DNA of 64,000 nucleotides from Misgurnus anguillicaudatus. Lineage: Eukaryota; Chordata; Actinopteri; Cypriniformes; Cobitidae. The position numbers were made by a program, and so were the translations under genes. Position 1 is the first letter of the stretch, and every line of letters starts with the position of its first letter. Positions 56,381 through 64,000 of this stretch are shown piece after piece. Where the stretch lies: NCBI RefSeq assembly GCF_027580225.2, contig NC_073343.2, forward strand, positions 682,001 through 746,000, given 5' to 3'. Under the pieces are notes generated by a model. That model saw nothing but the letters and a program-made list of their open reading frames with translations. It did no database searches and was not told where the DNA came from.

Positions 56381-57351
56381 CGCATCCTTTAAAAGCGCTC
56401 CTCGACGCGTCACTCGATACTATTCTCCAAGCAGTTTCACCTAGAACCATTGATTCATATCTAACAGCATGGAGATGTTTCAAAACATTTCACCTTTCTT
56501 TTAACCTGCAATTTCCAGATTTTTCTCTCCTCACAATTACTTCATTTATTTCATACCTCAATTCCGTTAAGAACCTCCAAGTAGGGTCTATTAAAGGATA
56601 TTTAAGCGGCATCCAATTTTTTCATAAATTAATCTACGGTTTCCCCTCCCCCGAATTAAATAATTCTCAAACTTCTCTTCTAATTAAAGGAATCCAGCGC
56701 TCTCGTCCTTCAAAAATAGATTCAAGACAACCTATAACCCTGGACATCCTCACAAAATGTCTCAAAATTCTCCGCACAGGTTATCATTCGATCCATACAG
56801 CTCATACCCTCGATGCCATGTTTTTATTGTCTTTTTTCGGTTTCCTGAGATGCTCCGAAATTGCAATAAACTCAAAATTCAACCCGAAAATCCACCCGAC
56901 TATCTCCGACTTGTCCATTCTCGATAGTGAAACAATCGCTTACTTCATCAAACAAAGTAAGACGGACCAAGAGAAGAAGGGCCATTATATATACATTTTT
57001 TATCTCCCATCCCCAATTCAACCGTATCAGGCTCTTTTGTCTTATTTAAAACTCAGGAATGCCCAGTCTAAATCCGCAATAGACCCTCTATTCGTCGACG
57101 ACTCCAACCATCCCGTTACACGTTTTTGGTTCCAAAAACACTTAAAACAAATCATAGCTTTGACAGGTTTACCCGTGGAGCTTTTTTCCAGCCACTCATT
57201 TCGCATTGGAGCAGCAACTACCGCAGCTCAAAAAGGTCTATCACAAAATCAGATACAAGCCCTCGGTCGATGGTCATCAGACGCTTTCAAAAGCTACATC
57301 AGGTATAATCATCTTCACATTAAAGAAGCACATGCAGCCCTGATCGGTTAA
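56278..57351 (+). CDS. Ngaro tyrosine recombinase
   Basis: An uninterrupted frame runs from 56278 to the TAA at 57349. It overlaps the end of pol by 103 nt in the -1 frame. The first ATG is only at 56818, well inside the domain, so expression probably needs frameshifting, reinitiation or splicing. The N-terminal part has SPRTIDSYLTAWRCFKTF and SIKGYLSGIQFFHKL, like the helical core-binding domain of tyrosine recombinases. The catalytic domain shows the first arginine in GFLRCSEIA, HSFRIGAATTAA (HxxR), the tryptophan in LGRWSSDAF and the nucleophile region KSYIRY. The R-H-R-W-Y set is therefore complete. It would insert the circular DNA copy by strand exchange. Confidence 0.85.
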   Translation, partial: FSLSFYVPEIQNAGSGGRPITNPSTSLFTTHIPITHPLKALLDASLDTILQAVSPRTIDSYLTAWRCFKTFHLSFNLQFPDFSLLTITSFISYLNSVKNLQVGSIKGYLSGIQFFHKLIYGFPSPELNNSQTSLLIKGIQRSRPSKIDSRQPITLDILTKCLKILRTGYHSIHTAHTLDAMFLLSFFGFLRCSEIAINSKFNPKIHPTISDLSILDSETIAYFIKQSKTDQEKKGHYIYIFYLPSPIQPYQALLSYLKLRNAQSKSAIDPLFVDDSNHPVTRFWFQKHLKQIIALTGLPVELFSSHSFRIGAATTAAQKGLSQNQIQALGRWSSDAFKSYIRYNHLHIKEAHAALIG

Positions 57352-57434
57352 ACATGTATTCCCGTTCAACAGCCCATAAATTCATATACATAAGTCACAA
57401 CTCATCTCATTATCATTCCATTATTTTTGTAAAT

Positions 57435-58880
57435 CTTTCAGCATCGGACAGGGCTCCCCTCCTGGTGCAGCAGACCCACGGCTCCCTTCGGTCGCAGGGC
57501 GAACCCCCCGTCTGTCGTCTGAGCTATGCCATGTTCTGCGACGGATGGGGATCCCCCTGCCCGGTGCAGCAGAGCCGCTGGCTCCCTTCAGGCGCAGCAG
57601 GAGCCCTCCGTCCGACGCGTCAACCCCGCTTTAATTACATGCCTATTCAGCGTCGGACAGGGCTCCCCTTCCGGTGCAGCAGACCCACGGCTCCCTTCGG
57701 TCGCAGGGCGAACCCCCTGTCTGTCGCCTGAGCTATACCATGTTCTGCGATGGATAGGGATCCCCCTGCCCGGTGCAGCAGAGCCGCTGGCTCCCTTCGG
57801 GCGCAGCAGGAGCCCTCCGTCCGACGCGTCAACCGCGCTTCAATTTTATGCCTATTCAGCATCGGACAGGGCTCCCCTTCCGGTGCAGCAGACCCACGGC
57901 TCCCTTCGGTCGCAGGGCGAACCCCCCGTCTGTCGCCTGAGCTATACCATGTTCTGCGATGGATGGGGATCCCCCTGCCCGGTGCAGCAGAGCCGCTGGC
58001 TCCCTTCGGGCGCAGCAGGAGCCCTCCGTCCGACGCGTCAACCCCGCTTTAATAATATGCCTATGCAGTATCAGACAGGGCTCCCCTCCCGGTGCAGCAG
58101 ACCCACGGCTCCCTTCGGTCGCAGGGCGAACACCCCGTCTGTCGCCTGAACTATACCATGTTCTGCGATGGATGGGGATCCCCCTGCCCGGTGCAGCAGA
58201 GCCGCTGGCTCCCTTCGGGCGCAGCAGGAGCCCTCCGTCTGACGCGTTAACCCCGATTTAATTTTATGCCTATTCAGCATCGGACAGGGCTCCCCTTCCG
58301 GTGCAGCAGACCCACGGCTCCCTTCGGTCGCAGGGCGAACCCCCCGTCTGTCGCCTGAGCTATACCATGTTCTGCGATGGATGGGGATCCCCCTGCCCGG
58401 TGCAGCAGAGCCGCTGGCTCCCTTCGGGCGCAGCAGGAGCCCTCCGTCTGACGTGTCAACCCCGGTTTAATTACATGCCTATTCATCGTCAGTCAGGGCT
58501 CCCCTTCCGGTGCAGCAGACCCACGGCTCCCTTCGGTCGCAGGGCGAGCCCCGTCTGTCGCCTGAGCTATACCATGTTCTGCGATGGATGGGGATCCCCC
58601 TGCCCGGTGCAGCAGAGCCGCTGGCTCCCTTCGGGCGCAGCAGGAGCCCACCGTCTGACGCGTCAACCCCGGTTTAATTACATGCCTATTCATCGTCAGT
58701 CAGGGCTCCCCTTCCGGTGCAGCAGACCCACGGCTCCCTTCGGTCGCAGGGCGAGCCCCGTCTGTCGCCTGAGCTATACCATGTTCTGCGATGGATGGGG
58801 ATCCCCCTGCCCGGTGCAGCAGAGCCGCTGGCTCCCTCCGGGCGCAGCAGGAGCCCTCCGTTCGACGCGCTAATTCACCC
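57435..58880 (+). repeat. 209-bp GC-rich tandem array, ~6.9 units
   Basis: Unit starts (cggacagggctcccc or variant) lie at 57445, 57654, 57863, 58072, 58281, 58490 and 58697, giving a period of 209 bp and 207 for the sixth. Each unit is itself a decayed dimer: 'ggtgcagcagacccacggct' and 'ggtgcagcagagccgctggc' are about 99 bp apart. Units differ at only a few positions. The array lies between the recombinase stop and B1. Frames of 100-207 codons run through it, but 209 is not a multiple of three, so the same sequence is read in all phases. No protein is supported. Confidence 0.93.
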
Positions 58881-59079
58881 ACAGCATTTATGCGCATCAT
58901 ATTCGTGCTCCTTTTCTAGCCCTCACAGGGCTCATCAGGCCGAAACTGCAAGCTTCAGTTCCTATTAAGAACCACTAAGCTCTCCCGGTCGGCCGGCATA
59001 TTTCTCAACACGCATATTTTGGGGGGGTGCAGAAATATTTTTTCTCTCTGGCTGCTGTCCTATGCATCAAGCTTCCTTT
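58881..59079 (+). other. Ngaro 3' spacer between tandem array and B1
   Basis: Contains 'cacagggctcatcaggccga' and a G7 run at 59021-59027. No coding or structured signal is obvious. Confidence 0.4.
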
Positions 59080-59554
59080 GGGGAGTTCTCCGGGTTCGGG
59101 CCATACCCCGGATTCGGAGTTTGAGCTTCACTCCGGATCCTGAGCCCTCCCCCAGGACAGCACGCCAAAATATGCTTACTTTCGCAAACAGATTAGATGT
59201 AAGGGCGAACTCGTGAAATGATGTTTTATTAACAAGGTTCGGGAGGAGCACGATCAGATAATTAACTAATCAAGCACAGGTGCATCTAATTTGGTAATCA
59301 GCCAAACACTACATATACAGACTTCCTACCTACCTCAGTCTATCGTGATTGTTTTCGGATATCCCTCCACCACCCCAACTCGCCACTCTAATCTGTTCTA
59401 TCCCAGTTTGGGATGGGGGAGTTCTCCGGGTTCGGGCCATACCCCGGATTCGGAGTTCGAGCTTCACTCCGGATCCTGAGCCCTCCCCCAGGACAGCACG
59501 CCAAAATATGCTTACTTTCGCAAACAGATTAGATGTAAGGGCGAACTCGTGAAA
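59080..59554 (+). repeat. Ngaro B1-A2-B2 right terminus
   Basis: B1 59080-59218 and B2 59416-59554 share 139 bp with one mismatch, a C/T at a CpG site. A2 59219-59360 equals A1. In the known Ngaro replication model the B1A2 junction serves as the template that joins the ends into a circle. Here the junction reads 'ctcgtgaaatgatg', and its GAAA is the sequence shared with both genomic junctions. Confidence 0.92.
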
Positions 59555-60138
59555 CGATTGTAATTTTTGACCACAACTTCTCGTCTTCCTCCGGTCCTGT
59601 GATGCGCCAGTGCGACCTCACACAATACGTCATCACGTCAAGAGGTCACAGATGACGTATGTGAAACTACGCCCCAGTGTTTATAAGTGTGGAGAAAGAG
59701 GACCGTTCCGACGTTGTTGTATGTGGAATGAAGTGTTAAATGTCTTTGTGTCAGTTTATTCTTTAAAATGGTCCACAAATGTGCGTTTCATATATGTACC
59801 GTGACCTTTCGATGTCATTACGCAATTACGTGAGGTCAAGTTTTGGTTTACATATTTTTTATTTTTCTTGCCAAAAATGACAATCGTTTCACTAGATAAG
59901 ACCCTTATGCCTCGTTTGGGATCGTTTTGAGTCCTTTGAAACTGCAATTTTAAACTGCATTAAAACTGTTAAGTGTTGAGGTCCATTAAAGTCCATTAAA
60001 ATGAGAAAAATCCTGGAATGTTTTCCCCAAAAAGCATAATTTCTTCTCGACTGAACAAAGAAAGACATCAACATTTTGGGTGACATGGTGGCGTGTAAAT
60101 TATCTGGATTTTTTTAAGAAAATTGACTAATCCTTTAA
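59555..60138 (+). mobile_element. Right part of the palindromic MITE split by the Ngaro element
   Basis: Continues the target repeat from 52768. The centre (59580-59800) has 'cctcacacaatacgtcatca' and 'gtggagaaagaggaccgttc', shared with 44940-45050. The right arm ends 'gactaatcctttaa'. Frames at 59610-60086 are translations of this repeat. Confidence 0.8.
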
Positions 60139-60512
60139 GTTACAGTAACAAAAATATATTTTGATTTGATATTATTTTTACAGGTTTTAGTGTCGCCTTT
60201 GAAAAATAGAATTGTAAAATGTTTTAGATTATATTTTTTTTAGTTTGTAGAGAGATATTCATCATATTGCATATTTCAACCGCACGTTTGACACAGATGG
60301 GGTGAAATGGGATTTGTATCTCCATGCAACCGCTGGATGCTGCTGTGTAATCAAAAGTCTCCAGCATCTCCTCAATTATCTGCCATTTCTCGCCTTTTCT
60401 GTCTCACATAGAGAGATAATTCACATAATTAACAATACAGACAGTGAGCTAAGCATGACTCAATACACGGATTCCAACGCTTGCCGTTTACAGATACAGT
60501 TATGCTACATAT
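60139..60512. other. Repeat-poor target DNA of the LTR element
   Basis: The stretch 60290-60512 has balanced composition and no repeat words found elsewhere in the window, so it may be conserved non-coding DNA. It ends in CATAT (60508-60512), the left target duplication. Confidence 0.4.
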
Positions 60513-60974
60513 TGTGAGGATTTGCAGGACAGATGAACCCAAATGCAGACGATGTCGGGGAAAACAGAAAGACTTTATTTTTAGACACTAACAAAACAAA
60601 ACCCACGAGGGGGTACACAACATGAAACACTAAACTGACAGATAACTTCACAACTTGACTGGGTAACTAGACTCTGAAAGACGTGGAACACGAGAACACG
60701 ACACAACACAATGATCCTGCACAGAACTAAAGATACACTGACATTAAATAGAATAAACCAAACAAGATAACGAGCAGGGAACAGGTGAAAGGAATAAGTG
60801 ATAATTAACAATAAGCAGGAGGACGAGGGAGCGGGGACAAATGACAAGACACCGGAGGTACATGCCCAAACACAAAAACAAGGCATGAACCTCCACACAA
60901 GGCCAGGGACTGCCAGAACTCTGCCACCATGACAAAATACAAATTTAACAAGACTTCAAGGCAGAGTCCTGACA
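60513..60974 (-). repeat. 3' LTR (minus-strand element)
   Basis: 462 bp from TGTGAGGATTTGCAGG to GCAGAGTCCTGACA. The minus-strand AATAAA at 60574-60579 is intact here. It is identical to the other LTR except at two transitions. Confidence 0.93.
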
Positions 60975-61134
60975 GTAGCCCTCTCTCAAAGGACGCCACC
61001 TGGCGTCCAAAAAGGGAACACACAAGACAAGAACATGACAGATAATATACATGACAAGACTATGAACACATCAGACTGTAGGATAACGAAAGGTGCAAAA
61101 CAGAGCTTGTCAGCACACTGAAGTCCACAGAATA

Positions 61135-61743
61135 CTAATACGGGACAGTCCACGGGGGTTTGGGGTGAGGACGCAGCTGGGACTGCGTAGACCTTGGCTG
61201 CGCGGACTGCGCGGGCACCGGCCCTGGCTGCGCGGGATGCGCGGGCTCCGGCCCTGGCTGCGCGGGATGCGCGGGCTCCGGCCCTGGCTGCGCGGGATGC
61301 GCGGGCTCCGGCCCTGGCTGCGCGGGATGCGCGGGCTCCGGCCCTGGCTGCGCGGGATGCGCGGGCTCCGGCCCTGGCTGCGCGGGCTCCGGCCCTGGCT
61401 GCGCGGGCTCCGGCCCTGGCTGCGCGGGATGCGCGGGCTCCGGCCCTGGCTGCGCGGGATGCGCGGGCTCCGGCCCTGGCTGCGCGGGATGCGCGGGCTC
61501 CGGCCCTGGCTGCGCGGGATGCGCGGGCTCCGGCCCTGGCTGCGCGGGATGCGCGGGCTCCGGCTCTGGCTGCGCGGGCTCCGGCTTGGCGACGGCTCTC
61601 AAGAGCGCACTGAAGAGTGCTGTGCGTTCCCCCTCTGTCAACCAGCAAGGGGCTGGACGCACAGCAATGGGCAGCAGTACCGTGACTGGAGGCGCTGCGA
61701 CGGACCCCGACACCGTCGCTGGGTTCAGTGTAGGCAGGATCAT
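61135..61743 (-). CDS. Gag-like short frame with proline-rich repeat
   Basis: An ATG three bases inside the 5' LTR border (61741-61743) opens 202 codons. Residues 1-50 (MILPTLNPATVSGSVAAPPV... WLTEGERTALFSALLRAV) could be a truncated Gag N-terminus. The following ~130 residues are repeats of PEPAHPAQPG with a 7-residue variant PEPAQPG. The last ~30 residues are basic and Pro-rich. No zinc knuckle is present. The repeat is stop-free in several frames on both strands, so an open frame alone is weak evidence. It could be a translated leader, a degenerate Gag or non-coding. Confidence 0.35.
   Translation of the reverse strand: MILPTLNPATVSGSVAAPPVTVLLPIAVRPAPCWLTEGERTALFSALLRAVAKPEPAQPEPEPAHPAQPGPEPAHPAQPGPEPAHPAQPGPEPAHPAQPGPEPAHPAQPGPEPAQPGPEPAQPGPEPAHPAQPGPEPAHPAQPGPEPAHPAQPGPEPAHPAQPGPEPAHPAQPGPVPAQSAQPRSTQSQLRPHPKPPWTVPY
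61199..61590. repeat. 30-bp GC-rich minisatellite with short variants
   Basis: There are fourteen units: six of 30 bp (61199-61378), two of 21 bp (61379-61420), five of 30 bp (61421-61570) and one of 20 bp. The unit is 'tgcgcgggatgcgcgggctc' plus 'cggccctggc'. The 21-bp form lacks nine bases, which keeps phase. Units are nearly identical. Confidence 0.95.
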
Positions 61744-61745
61744 CC

Positions 61746-62207
61746 TGTGAGGATTTGCAGGACAGATGAACCCAAATGCAGACGATGTCGGGGAAAACAG
61801 AAAGACTTCATTTTTAGACACTAACAAAACAAAACCCACGAGGGGGTACACAACATGAAACACTAAACTGACAGATAACTTCACAACTTGACTGGGTAAC
61901 TAGACTCTGAAAGACGTGGAACACGAGAACACAACACAACACAATGATCCTGCACAGAACTAAAGATACACTGACATTAAATAGAATAAACCAAACAAGA
62001 TAACGAGCAGGGAACAGGTGAAAGGAATAAGTGATAATTAACAATAAGCAGGAGGACGAGGGAGCGGGGACAAATGACAAGACACCGGAGGTACATGCCC
62101 AAACACAAAAACAAGGCATGAACCTCCACACAAGGCCAGGGACTGCCAGAACTCTGCCACCATGACAAAATACAAATTTAACAAGACTTCAAGGCAGAGT
62201 CCTGACA
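61746..62207 (-). repeat. 5' LTR (minus-strand element)
   Basis: 462 bp, same as the left LTR except two G/A or C/T transitions. One changes the minus-strand AATAAA to AATGAA (61807-61812); the other is at the 'gaacacaacacaac' stretch. Confidence 0.93.
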
Positions 62208-62609
62208 CATATAGTGCAAAATCATCAGAGGTGTATACTAAAGTATTTTTTTTCTACATAAAAGTAAATTTTCAATTATTCATATTTTATTAGTGTTTTT
62301 CTTTGGAAACCATACAGTCCAAAGCATACTTTTACTCCACTATATTTCATAATTTCAAGTTTTTGGTTTATATTAAATATTTAAGTACATTAAACATCTA
62401 GTACATTTTTTTACTTTTACTTAAGTAAAAGTAGACAAATTTTATGTAATTAGGTATTAAATCAATTTTAATATGCAATATAAAAGGAATACACAGTATG
62501 ATTATATGCTTTAGAATGTAGTGAACATTTTTTAGTAAATGAAAGTAAATTTTTTCCCAAGACAAACACTCTGATAAAACACAAATGCTTGGAAAATTTA
62601 ACCAAATAC
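62208..62609. other. AT-rich flank
   Basis: CATAT at 62208-62212 is the right target duplication. 'cttttacttaagtaaaagta' at 62414-62433 is a short palindrome common in fish repeats. A 96-codon minus-strand frame at 62398-62688 is AT-driven and unrecognised. Confidence 0.4.
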
Positions 62610-63506
62610 TTAAAGGTAGGGTAACAGATTTGATCCTGAAACATTTTTTGTTATGCTGGTTAAAAGTCTCCTTACATCCTGATAGCAATCACTGTGTTAA
62701 GTTGTTTAAATGTATTTGTAGAAATTTATGTCATCTGTGAAAGGCGTAGGACCAAAAAATGTTCAACAAATCATAGATTTCGGTCCGAACGGACGTTTCC
62801 ATTTTTGTCCCTCATACGTAAGCATAATTTGAATGCCCACAGCCCAGCGAGACCACCCAGACACCATACTAAAACGTCGCGAAAACCGACGCTCACCACC
62901 TGCCTGTCAACAGAGAGAACATCAAACTTGACTGCTAAAGTGACAACCTACACAGGAGGCACAAAACTAAAGGCATCTTTTATAACAACAACAGCAAAAA
63001 CTGCCTGGATCAGCAAGAGCAAAACCCCAAATGAACATCGGTAACTTTACTGCTTTACTACGAGATGAAACAGCTGCAGGAGCTGCAAAGGGTCTGAAAG
63101 AGTCATTGCACTGTTTATTTTGGTAAGGTAGGTACGCGATATGTTTGTATTGAGATGGATTCAGATATTCTACTTTGATGAAACATTGTGTTGCTTATAA
63201 AATTTGTGTTCGTTTACGGATTAGCGTAACAATATAGTTACTACGTCTACACAACCGAACGTGTGCTTAAACTAATTCTGATGTAAACCAGTTGTTTGGT
63301 TATTTTGTCAGTGTTATTAGAATTTGTTCTGCAAAGTTTTCTCACTGCTGAATGAGACATGAGATGTGACCGTCTGATCTGTGCGTGTTCATGTGTTTTG
63401 GAAGAGGCGTGACTTTGGATGGCAGTTTGACTTGAGGGTGGGATCGGGATTTCATTGCTAGGCGGCTACCGTTAGCATTTTTCGAAATGTGTTACCCTAC
63501 CTTTAA
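62610..63506. mobile_element. TIR element with TTAAAGGTAGGGTAACA ends
   Basis: The left end TTAAAGGTAGGGTAACA and the right end TGTTACCCTACCTTTAA are perfect 17-bp inverted repeats. The interior includes 'ggcggctaccgttagcattt' and a 116-codon frame (62694-63044) without any domain. The element is about 0.9 kb and non-autonomous. Confidence 0.8.
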
Positions 63507-64000
63507 GTAATGTCCGCCTCTGGAGATCATTCCCAGACAATAACTCTCAATATGTTGACAGTTTACTTCATCAACTACATCTTTGGGTTTTCTGAAAATC
63601 CTATCTAACTTTTATGTAGTGTATAGTGTACTGTCTAACTTTACTGTCTACTTTATATGTTTGGGATGAACTAGTAAAAGCTAACAACTCTTATTTATGG
63701 CAATTTATCAGAGCAAAAAAAGTTAGTAGAATCTCTGTTAAGGGATCATCACAATAAAGTGTTAGCAGATATAAAGCAGACTAATACTGTAGTGACTGAT
63801 AATACATACATTTAAAATACAGTGTTATCGAAAATAAAACAGGAAAAATAGAAAGGGAAAAAGAGGAAGACAAAAGGAGAAAATCAAGCTTAATATGTAC
63901 AAGCCGTTAAGCTTCTGCAAGCTCAGAGTCAATTTTAACATCCCTCCAAACAGCCGCTGCAGACTAAATCAAAGAGCAATCACTGTCCTCGGCCTGCTGA
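63507..64000. other. Intervening DNA at the window end
   Basis: No gene or repeat end is recognised. The last ~100 bases look compositionally unique. Confidence 0.35.

Larger units (their letters stand above)
52769..59554 (+). mobile_element. Ngaro-type tyrosine-recombinase retrotransposon, near complete
   Basis: The order is A1 (52769-52910), gag (52949-54127), pol with RT and RNase H (54128-56380), recombinase (about 56278-57351), a 209-bp tandem array, then B1 (59080-59218), A2 (59219-59360), a 55-bp gap and B2 (59416-59554). Split direct repeats A1...B1A2B2, a tyrosine recombinase and no integrase or visible methyltransferase are the hallmarks of the Ngaro group; DIRS1 has inverted termini, and PAT elements usually encode a methyltransferase. 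A1 and A2 are identical; B1 and B2 differ once (59142 T versus 59478 C). The junctions share GAAA with the B1/A2 junction, and no target duplication exists. This fits integration of a circular copy by recombination. One TGA in gag-pol is the only evident defect. Confidence 0.9.
60513..62207 (-). mobile_element. Young non-autonomous LTR retrotransposon (Gypsy-like)
   Basis: Two 462-bp direct repeats (60513-60974 and 61746-62207) begin TG and end CA, differ at two positions and flank a 771-bp interior. CATAT flanks both sides (60508-60512 and 62208-62212). Minus orientation is indicated by an AATAAA signal near the 3' end of the minus-strand LTR, a purine tract GAGAGAGGG just before it, and a short gag-like frame starting next to the other LTR. 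The word 'ggacgccacctggcgtcc' by the left LTR resembles the 3' end of fish Gypsy elements. No protease, RT, RNase H or integrase is present. I see no clear primer-binding site. Confidence 0.88.

Noticed and set aside
57354..58873. Overlapping frames of 100-207 codons in the 209-bp array
   Set aside because: The period is not a multiple of three, so the same peptide appears in different frames by rotation. GC-rich, stop-poor repeat DNA explains the open frames and no domain is present.
52769..59554. Classification as DIRS1-like or PAT-like
   Set aside because: The termini are split direct repeats, not inverted, which excludes DIRS1. No methyltransferase follows RNase H, which argues against PAT. 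Ngaro fits best.
60986..61824. Frames of 139-249 codons on both strands across the 30-bp minisatellite
   Set aside because: The array is open in several frames on both strands. Only the minus frame tied to the LTR border is listed, and with low confidence.
1..64000. A CRISPR array, bacterial operon, or host protein-coding gene
   Set aside because: The tandem repeats lack unique spacers of uniform length, the frames are short, and all long coding frames belong to the Ngaro or LTR elements.

Overview
The window looks like repeat-dense intergenic or intronic DNA from a teleost fish, most likely a cyprinid. It is AT-leaning vertebrate-type sequence packed with fish-type DNA-transposon fragments (hAT, TTAA-target, palindromic foldback and TIR MITEs), a tRNA-derived SINE remnant, an L2/SINE-type 3' tail, a Ngaro-type retrotransposon and a Gypsy-like LTR element. 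I found no host protein-coding gene, rRNA, true tRNA or CRISPR array that I can support. The family assignments come from recognising motifs and ends, not from a search.

Layout. 1-10.3 kb: MITE fragments, a hAT element (1161-2101) with an exact 8-bp target duplication and a decayed transposase start, and foldback and TIR elements. 10.3-16.7 kb: mostly repeat-poor, with a 356-bp solo terminus of a Ngaro-like element at 14611-14966. 16.7-24.8 kb: a mosaic of nested MITEs, including a copied segment bracketed by 90-bp direct repeats. 24.8-33 kb: 'GGTACC' palindromes, a SINE, local ~560-bp duplications, a hAT MITE nested in a palindrome, and an L2-type tail. 33-47 kb: more nested MITEs, a 335-bp local duplication, a 1.2-kb 'GGTTGGTTGTCAC' element, a second hAT element and a (TTTTA)n array. 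48.7-51.1 kb: an unclassified GC-rich unit holding six exon-like boxes in tandem.

The centrepiece is 52769-59554, a nearly intact Ngaro-type tyrosine-recombinase retrotransposon. It has the order A1 - gag - RT/RNase H - recombinase - 209-bp tandem array - B1 A2 B2. A1 and A2 are identical over 142 bp, B1 and B2 differ at one position, and catalytic residues of RT, RNase H and recombinase are all visible. A single TGA splits gag-pol. The element sits inside one arm of an older palindromic MITE, and its junctions show recombination at a shared GAAA core without a target-site duplication. Just downstream, 60513-62207 is a young non-autonomous LTR retrotransposon with 462-bp LTRs differing at two positions and a CATAT target duplication. 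It lies on the minus strand and carries a short gag-like frame with a proline-rich repeat expansion.

The autonomous machinery is confined to the Ngaro element: nucleic-acid-binding Gag, reverse transcriptase/RNase H and a recombinase that would integrate a circular DNA copy. Everything else is non-autonomous or decayed.
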